Assembly (NCBI RefSeq): GCF_014898055.3
Contig: NW_023604861.1
Span: forward strand, 84,664,399 to 84,728,398
Direction: 5' to 3'
Source of the DNA: Talpa occidentalis
Lineage: Eukaryota; Chordata; Mammalia; Eulipotyphla; Talpidae
Length of the DNA: 64,000 bases
Shown here: positions 12,622 to 23,570 of the stretch, piece after piece
Layout: the number at the start of each line of letters is the position of its first letter
How positions within the stretch are numbered: the stretch's first letter is position 1
Translations under genes and position numbers: made by a program
The notes under the pieces: model-generated
The model's database searches: none
Seen by the model: only the letters and a program-made list of their open reading frames with translations
What the model was told of the DNA's origin: nothing

Positions 12622-13680
12622 CTAGATTCCTGCTATGAGTGAGACCATCCGGTATTTTTCTTTTTCTTTCTGGCTTATTTCGCTGAGCATGATCCCTTCC
12701 AGCGCCATCCATGTTGCTGCAAATTGCATGTGTTTATCTTTTTTGAATGCTGAATAATATTCCATGGTATATATGTACCACATCTTCTTGATCCAGTCAT
12801 CTATTTTTGGGCATTTGGGCTGTTTCCAAAGCTTAGCTATTGTAAATAGTGCTGCTATAAACATAGGGGTGCAGGTGCTCTTTGGAATTGATGTTTCTGT
12901 GTCCTTTGGGTAAATACCTAGGAGTGGAATTGCTGGATCATATGGAAGCTCTATGTTTAGTAGGTCCAGAAATCTCCACACAGCTCTCCATAGTGGTTGG
13001 ACCACTTTGCACTCCCACCAACAGTGCAGAAGAGTTCCTTTTTCTCCACACCCTCGCCAACATTTGTTGTTGCTAGTTTTTTTAATATGTGCCATTCTCA
13101 CTGGTGTAAGATGGTATCTCACGGTAGTTTTGATTTGCATTTCCCTGATTACAAGTGATGTTGAACATTTTTTCATATACCTGTTGTCCATTTGTATTTC
13201 CTCTTCAGAGAAGTTTCTTTTTAGCTCTTCTGCCCATTTTTTGACAGGATTATTTTCTTTGTTGTTGTTGAGTCTCATCAGCTCTTTGCAGATTTTTGTG
13301 ATCAGTCCTTTATCATTAGTGTTGTGTGCAAAAATGTTCTCCCAGTTGGTGGGGTTTCTCTTTGTTTTTGTTATTGTCTCTTTTGCTGTGCAGAAGCTCT
13401 TTAATTTGATGTAGTCCCAACTGTTTATCTTTGCCTTCACTATCACTGCTTTGGGTGATGTGTCTGTAAAGATGTCTTTGATGTGAATATCACGTAGTGT
13501 TTCGCCTATATTCCCTTCTATGTATTTTATGGTTTCTGGTCTTATGTCTAGTTCTTTAATCCATTTTGAGTTGGTTTTTGTGTATGGTGTGAGGCAGCAG
13601 TCAAGCTTCATTCTTTTGCATGTAGCAACCCAGTTTTCCCAGCACCATTTATTGAACAAACTTTCTTTGCTCCAATGCAT
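12622..13680 (-). pseudogene. L1 ORF2 C-terminal fragment (352 codons open)
   Basis: This is the longest intact stretch of the younger L1's ORF2. It runs from a region with NKWCWENW to the natural stop after SLIAGI. It includes the cysteine-rich segment C-W-R-G-C-G...HCWWEC that is characteristic of L1 ORF2 C-termini. Upstream frame breaks (between 13680 and 16493 the open pieces lie in different frames) separate it from the reverse-transcriptase and endonuclease parts, so no functional protein is expected. Confidence 0.9.
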
Positions 13681-14567
13681 ATTCTTTGCTCCTTTGTCGA
13701 AGATTAATTGACCATAAATCTGTGGGTTTATTTCTGGATTTTCTGTTCAATTCCATTGATCTGTGTGTCTGTTCTTGTTCCAATACCATGCAGTTTTGAT
13801 GATTATGGCTTTGTAGTATAGTTTGAAGTCTGGGAGTGTGATGCCTCCATTCCCTTCATTTTTTTTTTTTCAGGAGAGCTTTGGCTATTCGGGGTTTTTG
13901 GTGATTCCATATGAATTTCATGAATAATTGTTCTATTTCTTTGAAGAATGACAGTGAAATTTTCATTGGAATAGCATTGAATCTGTATATTGCTTTTGGT
14001 AGGATGGCCATTTTAATAATGTCTATTCTTCCAATCCATGAGCAGGGGATGTCTTTCCATTTCTTTGTGTCTTCTTCTATTTCTTTTAACAGTGTTTTAG
14101 AGTTTTCTTTGTATAAGTCCTTTACCTCTTTTGTTAGATTTATTCCCAAGTATTTGATTTTTTTTTGTTTCGATAATAAAAAAGGATGGTTTTCTTGATT
14201 TCTTCTTCAGATTTATTGTTTGTGTATAGGAAGGCTACTGACTTTTGCATGTTGTTTTTGTATCCTGCCACTTTACTGAACTGATTGATGGAGTTGAATT
14301 AGTTTTTCTGTGGAGTTTTTGGGGTTCTCTATGTATATTATCATATCATCTGCAAATAGTGATAGTTTGACTTCTTCTTTTCCTATTTGGATTCCTTGTA
14401 TGTCTTTCTCTTGTCTTATTGCTCTGGCTAGGACTTCCAGTATTATATTGAAAAGCAGTGGTGAGAGTGGACATCCTTGTCTTGTTCCAGATCTTCATGG
14501 AAATGCTTTCAGCTTTTCACCATTGAGAATGATACTGGCTGTTGGCTTGTCATAGATGGCCTTTTTT

Positions 14568-14893
14568 TTTTTTAACAAATTTTTTTTTTTTAATAGAGGC
14601 ATGTTTTATTTATTTATTTGTTTGTTTGTTTGTTTGTTTTGTTTATACATGCACTGGGTACAGTTAGAAGTGCGGGAGGGTGAGAGAATTCACCAGAGCC
14701 AGAGCGGGGAGCAGAACAGGCAGAAGGACCGAAGTACACTGCTGAGGGGAGCAGCGGGCGGCAGGAGAGGTCTGCGCACCATGTGGGACCCTCCTCCGGT
14801 GGCTGGGGAGCAGCCGGGGATCGAACCTGCACCGCAGAGGCCGCGGGCAGCTTCACAACCCAGTGCTCAACCGCTGCGCCACCGGGGAGGCCC
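14568..14893 (-). mobile_element. tRNA-derived SINE inside the younger L1
   Basis: Antisense copy: poly-T, then AATAGAGGCATG, TTTATTTATTTGTTTG, TACATGCACTGGGTACAG, ending CACCGGGGAGGCCC. It is flanked by TAGATGGCCTTTTT at 14553-14566 and at 14894-14907. This perfect target-site duplication shows that it inserted after the host L1. Confidence 0.95.
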
Positions 14894-16937
14894 TAGATGG
14901 CCTTTTTGATGTTGAGGTATGTTCCTTGTATCCCAAGAATTTCAAGGGCTTTTATCGTGAATGGGTGTTGCACTTTGTCGAAAGCTTTCTCAGCATCTAT
15001 TGATATTATCATGTAGTTTTTATCTTTCTTTTTGTTGATGTGTTGGATAATGTTGATTGATTTTCAGATGTTGAACCATCTTTGTGTCCCTGGAATGAAT
15101 CCTACTTGGTCGTGGTGAATTATCTTATGGATACATTGTTGGATTCGGATAGCTAAAATTTTATTGAGGATTTTTGCATCAGTGTTCATTAGGGAGATTG
15201 GCCTGTAGTTTTCCTTTTTTTGTGTTGTCCTTGTTCGATTTTGGTATTAGTGTAATGTTGACTTCATAGAACGTGTTTGGTATTGTCCCTTCCTTCTCAA
15301 TTTTTTGGAAGAGTTTGTGAAGGATAGGCACTATTGTCTCTAAATGTTTGGTAGAATTCATTTGTAAATCCATCAGGTCCTGGGCTTTTGTTTTTGGGGA
15401 GGTTTTTGCTTACCATTTCAATTTTGCTGCTTGTAATTGGTCTGTTGAGGTGTTCAATTTCTTCTTTATCTAGCTTTGGGTGATTGTAGAGTTGTAGGAA
15501 TTTGTCCATCTCCTCTAGATTGTTGAACTTGTTTCCATATAACTGTTCATAGTAGTTACTGATTATTCTTTTGATTTCTGCTGTGTCCGTTGTGATTTCT
15601 CCTCTTTCATTTGTGATCCTGTTTATTTGTGCTTTCTCCCTTTTTTCCTTTGTGAGCTAGGGGTTTGTCTATTTTATTTATTTTTTCGAAGAACCAGCTC
15701 TTGGATTCATTGATCTTTTGGATTGTTTTTTTAGTTTCAATTTCATTTATTTCTGCTTTGGTTTTTATTATTTCTTTTCTTCTACTGGTCTTGGGTTTTT
15801 TTTGTTGTTCTTTTTCTAGATCTTTGAGCTTCAAGATTAGGTTGTTTCTTTGAGTTCTTTCTTGTTTCTTGATGTGAGCCTCTATTGCTATATATTTTCC
15901 TCTTATTCCTGCTTTTGCTGTATCCCATACATTTAGGAAATTGGTGTCCTCCTTGTCATTCAATTCAAAGAATTTTTTAATATCTTCTTTGATCTCCTCG
16001 TTAGTCCAGTGGTCTTCCAGAAGTGTGGTTTTCAATCTCCATGAGGCAGGAGAGTTCCTTGCCTTCTTTTTATGGTTTATTTCTAGTTTGATGCCTTCAT
16101 GGTCAGAAAAGATGGTTGGTATGATTCAATCTTGGTGTATCTGTTGATGTTTGTCTTGTGTCCCAGTATGTGATCGATCCTGGAGAATGATCCATGTGCG
16201 CTTGAGAATAATGTGTACTCAGATTTTTTTGGGTATAGTGTTCTATAGATGTCTGTTAAGCCCAAGTGCTCTAGATCCTTATTTAGAGCTTTAGTGTCTT
16301 TACTTATTTTTTGTCTCGTTGATCTATCCATTGTTGATAGTGGTGTGTTGAAGTCTCCCACCAAGTATGTGTTTTCTCTGTTGTCTGTTTTCAGAGATGA
16401 CAATAGTTGTCTTATATATTTTGGTGCTCCTTCGTTTGGTGAATATATGTTAATGAGTGTTATTTCTTCTTGAAATATTGTCCCCTTGATCATAATGTAG
16501 TGACCATTGGGGTCTCTTTTTATCTTTTTGAGTTTGAAATCTGTTTTATCTGATATAAGTATAGCTGTTCCTGCTTTCTTTTCTGGTCCATTTGCTTGTA
16601 GGATTGTTTTCCATCCTTTAACTTTGAGTCTATTTTTATCTTTTGTAGCTAAATGTGTTTCCTGGATACAGCAAAAGGTTAGATTTTTATTTCTTAATCC
16701 AGCCTGCGACTCTGTGTCTTTTTATTGAAGAGTTTAGTCCATTTACATTTAGAATTAATATTGATATGTTAGCATCTGTATTTGCCATTGTGTTTGTCTT
16801 TCCTTTGATTTTATTTATTTATTCTTTTAATAACTTTTGGGGGGGGCCTTCTTTCAGTGTTATTTGTCCCTCTGAGGTTCTGGCTTTAGGACTCCTTGTA
16901 GTATTTTTTGGAGTGGGGGTTTAGTCTTAAGGAAATT

Positions 16938-17729
16938 TCAGAGTTTCTGTTTGTCTGGGAAGGTCCTTATTCTTTCTTCATAGAGGAAGGAGAGCTTTGC
17001 GGGATAGAGTATTCTTGGTTGGCATCTGTTTTCTTGGAGTCTGTTGACTATGTCCCTCCACTCTCTCCTTGCCCGTAGCGTTTCTTCGGAGAAGTCTGAT
17101 GTCAGTCTGATTGATTTTCCTTTGAATGTTATCTGTTTCTTCCCTCTTGTCAGCTTCATTATTTTTTCCTTGTCCTGGATTCTTGGGAGCGTTACTATTA
17201 TGTGTCTTGCTGTATTTTTCCTTTCGTTGTGGAAGTTTGGTGTTCTTCTTGCTTCTTGTATATCAATTTTCAGCTCCTTCTTCACGTTTGGGAAATTATC
17301 TTCAATTATCTACTTGAATATTTTCTCTGTTCCTACATCTCTCTCCTCCCCTTCTGGGATTCCTATAACTCTTATATTTCCTTTCCTCATGGAGTCAGAT
17401 AGTTCCCAAAGTCTTTCTTTGGTCTTTTTCCTTCATACTTCTCTTTCCTTTTCTGTTTTGGTTCTTTTTATTTCTGTGTCTTCCAGAGTACTTATTCGTT
17501 CTTCCATTTCATCTAATCTGCTTTCATTGCTTTTCCCAGAGTTCTTTAGCGTCTCCATTAATTCTTTGATCTCCTGCATTTCTTTTACTTCCCTCTTTAA
17601 GGACTCAATTTCATTCTTCTGATCATTGATTATTTTTCCCTTATCATTGTTTTCTTTTATGACTTCTGTCAGTTTTTTAATCATGGCAATTTTAAATTCT
17701 TTTTCTGGAAGGCTCAGAAGTTCTTCCAA
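16938..17729 (-). pseudogene. L1 ORF1 remnant
   Basis: The - strand frame has a coiled-coil-like N-terminal half (17729-17433; MEELLSLPEKEFKIAMIKKL) and an RNA-binding C-terminal half (17285-16938; words such as TLPRIQDKEKIMK and the ending RTFPDKQKL). Both are standard parts of the L1 ORF1 RNA-binding protein. They lie in the same frame but are separated by at least one stop, so the ORF is disrupted. Confidence 0.88.
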
Positions 17730-17889
17730 GTTACTGTCGTTGCAATCTGGGGGGTGGTTTTCTTTTTGTGGTGTGCTTTTTTTCCTGAGGAGCTGCTGGT
17801 TTGCATGTGGTTTTTCTGCTCCCTACTGTCTGTTTTCTAATTTGCCGTATGTATTGGGACACTGTGTTACTGGTACTGGCCGGCATCTT

Positions 17890-18290
17890 GGGCGAACTTC
17901 CCAGCTCACCTCTGGCTCCTCCAGGAGCCATCTGCCAGTTTCAGTCAGGCTTTACTGAAGAAAGGTCCCTGTTCTAAAAAGGCAATGCGGGTTTGCACTC
18001 CTCTGCGTGCCTGGTCTGCCCCAGTCTTGGGAGCCTGCTCCCCCTCTGGGCTTGGACTGCTGGCCAGAAGGGGCCTGGCGTGGGCGAACTTCCCAGCTCA
18101 CCTCTGGCTCCTCCGGGAACCTTCTGCCAGTTTCAAGCAGTCTTTACTGAAGAAATGTCCCTGTTCTAAAGTGGCAGTTCGGGGATGCACTCCCTGCGCG
18201 CCCGGTCTGCCCCGGCAGTGGGTTCCCGCTCCCTCTCTGGGCTCGGACTGTAGGCCAGAAGGGGCTTGGCATGGGTGAACTTCCCAGCTC
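17890..18290 (-). promoter_or_regulatory. L1 5' UTR with two ~192 bp GC-rich monomers
   Basis: GGGCGAACTTCCCAGCTCAC recurs at 17890 and 18082, and with one change at 18273, giving a period of 191-192 bp. Each unit also contains TTTACTGAAGAAA-GTCCCTG and a CCAGAAGGGGC word. The block is much richer in GC and CpG than its surroundings and sits just upstream of ORF1 on the - strand. This matches the monomeric promoters known from some mammalian L1 lineages. Promoter function is inferred. Confidence 0.75.
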
Positions 18291-19490
18291 ACCTCTCTCT
18301 TTATCTATTTTTAAGTCAATTTTTTCTGTTTGTTTTTGAGTAGTAAGAGTTCTTTATGTGTTCTAGATAATAACCCCTTATCAGATATGATTTATAAATA
18401 TTTTCTCCTGTTCTGTAGGTTGCCTTTTTCCTCTGTTGTGTACTTTATATACAGAAGTTTTAATTTGATATAGTATAGATTATATAATTTACTTTTGTTG
18501 TATGTCCTTCAGAAATAACTTTTATGTTTGCAGTGCAAATTCATTTTTTACGAATGGATAGTCAGTTGTCCCAACACTTTTTCTTAAAAAGATTTCCTTT
18601 TTCATGAATTTTCTTGGCTCCTTTGTCAAAGATTAGTTCACCATAAATGTTGGTGTTTATTTCTCTACTGTCATTTCTGTTCCCTTGATCTATATGTCTG
18701 TCCCTGTGCAGTATCATTCTTACCTCAATTAATGAGGCTGTCTAGTAAGTTTTGAAACCAGAGAGTGATTTCTCCGACTTTGTTCATCATTTTCAAGATT
18801 GTTTTGGCTACTTTGTGTCCCTTGAATTTTCACATGAATTTTAAGATGTTTGTCAATTTTTGCAAAAATTAAAAAAAAAAAAAAGTCAGCTGGGATTTTG
18901 ATAGGAATTTTATTCAATCTGTAGATCATTATGGGAAACATTGCTATCTTAACAATATTTAAATCTTCCAGTCCTTTAGGGTTTTCAATTTATTTCAACC
19001 TTCTGTAAATTTTTTTCAATGGTGTTTTATATTGTCTTAATTTTGTTACAAATACTAAATATTTTATTCTTTTTTTGTGTGCCATTGTAAATGGAATTGT
19101 TCACTGTGTATTGATATATACTTAATTTTTGTATCCTGAGCTGGCATCCTGCAACTTTGCTGAACCTGTTTGTTAGTTCTTGTTGGTTTCCTTGGGATTT
19201 TCTGTTTCAGAGATCCTGCTATCTGCTCTTAGATATAGACTTACATCATCCTTTCCCATCTGGATTACTTTAATTGCTTTCCTGATTGCCCTGGCTAGTA
19301 GTAAGAGGGAAAAGAAACACACTTGCTTTGTGTTTTCCTAGGAAATAAGTATCTCTTCTTTCACCATTTAGCTTACAATGCATCTTTTGTCCTGTTATAG
19401 TGCAAAGTGGTTTTATCATAAAAGTGCATTTTGTTGAGCTAAACAGTAGCTTTTAAGAGCTTCTTACATAGTTTGTTGGGATGTAACAAG
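18290..19490 (-). mobile_element. Old antisense LINE-1, left part resumed after nested L1
   Basis: The host element continues with AACCCCTTATCAGATATG, TATTTTCTCCTGTTCTGTAGG, CCTTTGTCAAAGATTAG and CATCCTGCAACTTTGCTGAA, all antisense ORF2 words. It ends near a SINE at 19495. Confidence 0.82.
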
Positions 19491-19494
19491 TTTT

Positions 19495-19797
19495 GGGCTG
19501 TTTTTTTTGGATTTTGTTTTTTGAGTTTTTTTTTTTTTTAAAGATTTATTTGTTCATTTACCCAAGGACCAGGGTACAGGCCAGATGCATGGGAGGGTGA
19601 GAGGATTCACCAGAGACAGAATGGGGAACAGAACAGGCAGACTGACGAAATACACTGCTGAGGGGAGCAGCGGGCGAGACAGGAGAGGTCTGCCGCGCCA
19701 TGTGGGATTCTCGCTGGCACGCCAGGATTGAACCCACGCTGCAAAGGTTGCGGACAACGTCCAGCGCTGTGCTCAACCCGCTATGCTACTGGGGAGG
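19495..19797 (-). mobile_element. tRNA-derived SINE, antisense
   Basis: Poly-T with AAAGATTTATTTG, then AGGGTGAGAGGATTCACC, ending CTGGGGAGGG. Flanks GATGTAACAAGTTTT (19480-19494) and the same string at 19798 form the target duplication. It belongs to the older subfamily with CAGAGACAGA. Confidence 0.93.
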
Positions 19798-20229
19798 GAT
19801 GTAACAAGTTTTATAGCTTATCTAGAAAAGGTTAGATGACAAAAAGTATTTAAATCTGTATTTGCCAAATACTGTTGTTATAAAAAATTTCAAAATGGAA
19901 AGGTTATTATGAAAGATGCTTATAATTATTAGTGTTTGAAAGAGGTGATGGGTGTAGGTAGGACTTGTGGTATTCAAAAAATTTGTAAGATATGCATTGT
20001 TGGAAATGAGGAAGAAATATTTTTAGGGATGAGTGTAAATCTAATCATACCCAATTCTAAGAGTCTGGATTGTTTGTTTATCACATTTGGGGTTTTTATT
20101 TACCAGTGCTAGGTTAGGTGGTATGGACAATAAGAAGCTATGTAATAAAAGTGGCATTTGAAAAAATGTTAGTTTTGCCCAATGACCTCTAATTAATTTG
20201 GGGCTTTGGAAAATATTCAGCATTTTAAT

Positions 20230-20965
20230 TTGAATAATTATTGATTCACATGCAGTAGTAGGAAATAATACAGAAAGATAGCTTACACTCTTTGCCCAAT
20301 TTACCTCAATGGTAACCTCTTGCAGAAATGTAAAAATATGTCACCATCAGGATACTGACATAGATGCAGTCGGAACACTTAATACTTATATCACAGGGAT
20401 CTCTCATGTTGTCCTATAATAGTTATATCCACTTCTTTCATAACTTATATCCACTTATTTCTGGAACTCTCGCCTTTCTTAATCCCTGGCAACCATTAAA
20501 CTGACAAATCTCTTCATTTTTATAGTTTTTATTATTTAAAATAAATAATTTTATTGTCACATAAATGAAGTCATACATATGCAAACTTCTGGTATTGATT
20601 TTTTTTTTTTCACTCACATAATTCTCTGGAGAATATCCAGGTTGTTATAGCAATAGCTTGTTTTTATTGCTATGTAGTATTCCATAGTATGGATGTACCA
20701 CAGTTTGCTAAAATATTTCTTATTGTGTGACATGTTGATTGTTTTCCAGTTTTTGGCTATTACAAATAAAGCTGCTTTGCATATTCATGTTTGGGGTTTT
20801 TCATGTCTTTCTGTGGATAAATGCCCAAAAGTGCAATTACTGGGTGATATGGTAATTGTATATATTTAGATTACTGAGAGATTGCCACATTATTTCCCAG
20901 GGTTATTGTACCAGAGAATTATAAGTGATTCTGTTAATTGCACATCCTGACCAGCCTGTGGTGTC
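20230..20965 (-). mobile_element. Antisense LINE-1 3' fragment (first part)
   Basis: It contains AGTATTCCATAGTATGGATG, TACCACAGTTTGC, GGCTATTACAAATAAAGC and GTGCAATTACTGGGTGATATGG, classical antisense L1 ORF2-end words. The element continues at 21696 after an unrelated insert. Confidence 0.8.
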
Positions 20966-21695
20966 CTCACTTAAAAAAAAATTAAAACATTCTCTCCCTC
21001 CCTACCCCCATGGCATAATATAACAGTAGAGACATGGGAATGTGCATGCTGAAGCCAAGTTACTCTTAGGTTCCATAAATACTTTGCCTGCAAGCTCATG
21101 ATGGCATAGTAGTTGGCAATGCCCCAGACAAGCGGGATGCTGGTCTGTTCCCACAAATCTTTATCCCAGTCTTCATCTCAGGGCGCGACCATGTGCTCTC
21201 AGACAGAGTATCTTGTCCAGGCGTACTTTTTTTAAACAATTTAGCTTTTGTCAATCAATACAACTTTTGTTATCAGAGTCTGAGACGTGATGACTGATTT
21301 AGGTAATCTGGTCGGGCACTGAAGTGCTAAGTAGGGGCTTCACACGGAAGCTTACGCATCAGAATGATTCTTTCTGCCAGTGATAAAACTCAGGCCCTTT
21401 GGGTTTTTTTCATGGCATTATAAGAGCTTTTTAGGAACCAGGACGTAGTTTCTAACTCGTTATAGAAATGAAGGATCCAAATTCAAGTAGTCTTTACCGC
21501 GGTCTCTTTAGCCTGACGTTCGTTCTTCCAGCACTTTCGCGGCCCCTGACGCTAGCGGGTGGGGCTCCCACTTCCTGTGACGGTAATATTCACTGTGGTG
21601 TGCGATCTTGATTCAGGCCAGATGCTTAGGCTGGGAATTTGGCCATGGCCTCGTGGGCCCATCCTGGAGCTCCCCTTGTAGGGCCCTTGCTACTC
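20966..21695. other. CpG-bearing insert in an antisense L1, unidentified (possible retrocopy)
   Basis: About 730 bp interrupts an antisense L1. The insert is GC-richer than its surroundings and keeps many CpGs (for example TTTCGCGGCCC, GCTAGCGGG, TTTACCGCGG). The - strand has a 61-codon open stretch containing [19 protein letters not shown], but there is no long frame and no clear poly-A tail or target duplication. I do not recognise the parent. It could be an old processed pseudogene or a captured genomic fragment. Confidence 0.4.
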
Positions 21696-22260
21696 CTTAA
21701 GTATTTTTTATTTTGACCGTCTAATAGGTATGTAATGCGATAATCATTGTGGCTTTAATTTGTTTTTGTTTTTGTTTTTTTAAGATTTATTTTATTTATA
21801 CAAGAACTGGGGTATAGGCCAGAGGTGCAGGAGGGTGAGAGAATTCACCAGAGACAGAGCAGGGAGCAGAACAGGCAGATGGACCGAAGACACTGCTGAG
21901 GGGAGCAGCAGGCAAGGCAGAAGAGGTCTGTTGTGCCAAGTGGGTATCTCCCTGGCTGGCCGGGACTTAAACCCACGCTGCAGAGGCTGAGGACAGTTTC
22001 ACAGCACTGCATTCAACCCACTGTGCCACTGGGGAGGCCCTGTGGTTTTAATTTGAATCTTTAATAGTTAATGTTGAACATCTTTTCATGCACTTATTTC
22101 CCATTTCTGTCCTATTTTAGTGAAATGTCTTAGTTTTATGGTGACTTTTCTGAGTGGATTTTTTTTTTTTTTACTATTGGTTTTAGTGTTCTTTATATAT
22201 GTCTATACAGTCCTTTTACTGTATATGACATTTGTAAGTCTTTTCTTCCAGTTTATAATT
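21696..22260 (-). mobile_element. Antisense LINE-1 3' fragment (second part)
   Basis: L1 words resume with GTCTAATAGGTATGTAATG, TAATCATTGTGGCTTTAAT and GTTAATGTTGAACATCTTTT, at the position expected after 20965. The part is itself interrupted by a SINE. Confidence 0.78.
21763..22040 (-). mobile_element. tRNA-derived SINE, antisense
   Basis: TTTTTTTAAGATTTATTT, then TATACAAGAACTGGGGTATAG, ending CACTGGGGAGGCCC. The flanks TGTGGCTTTAATTTG (21749-21763) and TGTGGTTTTAATTTG (22041-22055) are a slightly diverged target duplication. Confidence 0.93.
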
Positions 22261-23570
22261 GGGAAAGAAAGGAATATTTCATTACTGCAGAGAGGGTATG
22301 AAAATCCAGTTTCCCCAGGTGGTCACTACTGACTTCACAAGGGTAGCCGTGCAGGGAAGAAAATAAGTCCTGGACTCCTGCTTGGCTATCTGTGTAGCAC
22401 CTTGGCTTAAATATTGAGGATGCCTTATTAACAGTGGAAGTCTAGGCTCCTAGCTTTACCCTCACTGGTGGGTGTGGGTGGGTGAGGCCACAGGTTTTTT
22501 ATGTGGTTTGACTTGAATTGAACAGTTATTGTCTAAAAGTTTTCTGTTTTACTAGACTTCACATTAGCTTTTTTTAGGTAATGACATAAGGTTTTTGTTA
22601 GAACTTTTGTCTGTGTCTTTGTTCCTTGGCGGCTGGCTTCTTTAGCTCCAACTGTGAAATGTATGAAGTAAAAAGAAAATCCAGGAATCTCACACCATGT
22701 CATTTCTCAGGTCCCAAGATGCTTAACCAGTCTACCTGTTCTACATTAAAATGTTTGTTTTATAAATAATGTTCAGGATTTTTAGTTTTATGTAGCAGGT
22801 GGAACATGGAAAAGTAAATCTACTTCATTGTATGGGAAGTGGCAGCATAATTTAAAATACTTATATAGGGAATCAAATGTGGCTAGATTAAAGAGAATGC
22901 CAAATTATGACTTTAATTGTAAAACAAATCTCAAATTTTATATTTATGTTGGTTTTAGGCACTGATCCTTCTGTATACCAGGAAGAAGTACTAGTTCTTT
23001 CTCCTATTCTTAGTTGTAAAGTATTAAGGTATATGCTAAGCTTATGTAACAAAGAGACCCCAAAACACAATGTCTTAAGTAAAATAGGATTTTGCTTTTC
23101 TTTCATGTGATAGTCCAGGATAGGAAAGGGAACTCTGCTTTTTGAGGTCATCTTGGTATTTTAAATAAAGAAAGCAGAAATTGTACTTAACTACTTTTGC
23201 ACATGTCCTATTGCTGTAAGCCTCATCATACAATCACAGTAGCTGCAAAAGTAACTGCAAATGTCTCCAGTTTGTTGGTCATGTGAGAAAGGGATCTGCA
23301 TTACTAAAATAAAATAACAAAGGTATGCTGGGAGACAACAGTAGTTTTTGCTTTCATTACTTAAGTGAAAAATTTTTAGGAGAAGTTAACTTTATGGTCT
23401 TAATTATGAGCCATTTTATTCTATATATAAATGTCTGTTCTTTTTTTTTTTTTTTACTTTTTTTGTTGTAAAAGATCAACATGACTTTCATGGTCAAATC
23501 GTAGCCTGGTTGTAAAACTGTTACATAATTATTTGTAGTACTGTAAAAAGAATTTATTTTTATCTTTCAG
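22260..23570. other. ALMS1: Intron 9 distal part, no recognised gene
   Basis: AT-rich sequence with a poly-T run near 23440-23455. Some stretches (for example 23030-23150) resemble very old interspersed repeats that I cannot name. No coding signal is supported before the exon 10 acceptor. Confidence 0.6.

Larger units (their letters stand above)
12434..18290 (-). mobile_element. Younger, nearly full-length LINE-1, antisense to ALMS1
   Basis: Reading on the - strand, it has a 5' UTR with two ~192 bp monomers (18290 down to about 17760), ORF1 (17729-16938), ORF2 (about 16600 down to 12622), a short G-rich 3' UTR and a poly-A end (poly-T at 12434-12446). ORF2 ends in the typical SLIAGI and keeps NKWCWENW and a C-x3-C...HCWWEC cluster. 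ORF2 is broken by several frameshifts and by a SINE at 14568-14893. ORF1 has stops between its two open halves. The element is therefore inactive but far better preserved than the surrounding L1s. I could not find convincing target-site duplications. Confidence 0.92.
5632..23570 (+). other. ALMS1: Intron 9 (17.9 kb), dominated by LINE-1
   Basis: This intron holds no supported gene. In order it contains: AT-rich sequence with a MIR-like fragment (6375-6520); an antisense L1 3' fragment (7180-7745); a MIR-like stretch (about 7700-7850); a sense L1 (7855-11995) with two SINEs; an old antisense L1 (12000-12430 and 18290-19490) split by a younger antisense L1 (12434-18290); SINEs at 19495 and 21763; another antisense L1 (20230-20965 and 21696-22260) split by a CpG-bearing insert (20966-21695); and about 1.3 kb (22260-23570) in which I recognise nothing securely. 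Acceptor: TTTTTATCTTTCAG. Confidence 0.85.

Noticed and set aside
12953..13414. 153-codon and other + strand frames in the 12.9-17.6 kb region
   Set aside because: They are opposite-strand shadows of the L1 ORF2 and ORF1 coding sequence.
12395..18340. Target-site duplication around the younger L1
   Set aside because: T-rich sequences near 12400-12430 and 18300-18345 look alike, but the match is too imperfect and low-complexity to call.
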